From contig JAIXVO010000451.1 in the NCBI GenBank assembly GCA_027482985.1, forward strand, positions 1 through 6,518: a DNA stretch of 6,518 nucleotides, written 5' to 3'. The notes under the pieces were generated by a model. The model made no database searches. It was not told the origin of the DNA and saw only the letters and a list, made by a program, of their open reading frames with translations. This stretch comes from Cyanobacteriota bacterium (lineage in GTDB: Bacteria; Cyanobacteriota; Cyanobacteriia; Leptolyngbyales; Leptolyngbyaceae). Made by a program: the position numbers and the translations under genes. Numbering within the stretch: position 1 is the first letter of the stretch; each line of letters begins with the position of its first letter. This document shows positions 6,084 to 6,518 of this stretch, one piece after another.

Positions 6084-6109
6084 ATCATCTCTCTCTTCCT
6101 AGAGATGAT
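6084..6109. promoter_or_regulatory. perfect 9-base inverted repeat upstream of the Gln-rich protein gene
   Basis: ATCATCTCT (6084-6092) and AGAGATGAT (6101-6109) flank an 8-base pyrimidine-rich loop, about 53 bases before the ATG at 6031. It could be an operator or a hairpin in the leader. No T-run follows on either strand, so it is unlikely to be a terminator. Confidence 0.4.
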
Positions 6110-6315
6110 TGAGAAGTTACGATAAATAGTTAGAGAGCAATTGCAATCCAACCATGAAATTGCGGCACCACCTGCTCGAGTTCCTATTAGACGGATTCAA
6201 TCTATCGTGTCTGGAGACTGATTGACCGGCAGAACATAGATCATTAACCCTTGAAAGCCTTAACTGACAAGCATTACAGGTGAGAAGGAGCCATGGAACG
6301 CTCTCGATAGACATC

Positions 6316-6338
6316 TCCTGGGGCTATTAGCCCCAGGA
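6316..6338. repeat. 23-base near-perfect palindrome
   Basis: TCCTGGGGCTA and TAGCCCCAGGA are perfect 11-base inverted copies around one central T. As RNA this gives a very stable GC-rich stem with a small loop; as DNA it is a tight dyad. No T-run follows on either strand. It may be a dispersed repeat, a transcription-end hairpin for a gene to the right, or a protein binding site. Confidence 0.5.
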
Positions 6339-6379
6339 CTGCTGCCCATGCCCCAGAGGATGTGCCACCTTGACTCACT

Positions 6380-6399
6380 TTAGAGGTTGTTTGAAAAGG
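6380..6399. mobile_element. possible IS5-family (IS427/IS1031-like) terminal inverted repeat
   Basis: The bases GAGGTTGTTTGAAAAGG at 6383-6399, directly preceded by TTA, resemble the ends of cyanobacterial IS5-group elements as I remember them. Those begin with GAG and duplicate a TNA target. No transposase frame is seen in the 120 bases that follow, and the other end is not in the window, so this may be a solo or decayed end, or chance. Confidence 0.3.
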
Positions 6400-6518
6400 G
6401 TTGTCCCAGGTATAGCTTGTCGCCAAGAGACAGCAAAAACACTGAATTTTGACGACATTAGCCTACTCTAAAGGTAAAGATTGCTTCACCTAATGCTCCA
6501 TCTAAACCGCTAGATTTA

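Larger units (their letters stand above)
6110..6518. other. gene-free right end with palindrome and possible IS end
   Basis: No convincing gene is present. The one longer open frame (minus, 6314-6117) has no ribosome binding site, unusual composition and no family resemblance. A strand-plus AGAAGGAG stands before a five-codon frame (ATG at 6293) that stops at once. At the right edge a minus-strand frame enters the window and stops at 6458 after about 19 codons; this could be the tail of a gene outside, but it is too short to judge. Confidence 0.5.

Noticed and set aside
6281..6310. Tiny plus-strand leader peptide (ATG at 6293 after AGAAGGAG)
   Set aside because: It is only five codons, its spacing of two bases to the Shine-Dalgarno-like sequence is too short, and no downstream gene is visible for it to attenuate.
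6117..6314. Minus-strand open frame of 65 codons
   Set aside because: It has no ribosome binding site, an Arg/Ser/Cys-rich composition without recognisable motifs, and overlaps part of the palindrome-flanked non-coding region.
1..6518. CRISPR array, tRNA or rRNA genes
   Set aside because: No regularly spaced direct repeats and no tRNA cloverleaf or rRNA signature were found on either strand by eye.

Overview
The window looks like cyanobacterial chromosome. Three copies of the cyanobacterial HIP1 octamer GCGATCGC occur (2279-2286, 2949-2956, 5165-5172). The gene set also fits: a COX-like fatty acid dioxygenase paired with a catalase-like protein, the arrangement I know from filamentous cyanobacteria such as Nostoc punctiforme. 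I cannot name the species.

Layout, left to right. The 3' third of a UvrD/PcrA-type helicase gene runs off the left edge (+ strand, to 758). A 375-base gene-free stretch follows (759-1133). Next is a membrane protein of unknown function with two CxxC pairs (1134-1925, +). It converges, with 20 bases between the stop codons, on a two-gene minus-strand operon. That operon's first gene encodes a cyclooxygenase/animal-haem-peroxidase-like fatty acid dioxygenase (4610-3036). Its second gene, 28 bases later and behind a perfect Shine-Dalgarno sequence, encodes a catalase-related haemoprotein (3007-1946). Further right on the minus strand are a short Imm53-like immunity protein gene that looks C-terminally truncated (5134-4916) and a glutamine-rich protein of unknown function (6031-5318). 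The last ~450 bases carry no convincing gene, but hold two near-perfect palindromes and a possible IS5-family insertion-sequence end.

How the genes work together. The dioxygenase and the catalase-like protein form a substrate-product pair. In the characterised Nostoc punctiforme pair, the dioxygenase makes the 10S-hydroperoxide of linoleate. The catalase-related partner then cleaves it to a C10 oxo-acid and C8 alcohols, mainly 1-octen-3-ol. The order, spacing and haem-ligand residues here fit the same two-step oxylipin pathway. Two active-site features stand out: Asp replaces the distal His in the dioxygenase, and Asp replaces the distal Asn in the catalase-like protein. Whether the convergent CxxC membrane protein belongs to the pathway is open. 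The Imm53 gene is an orphan, with no toxin visible nearby.
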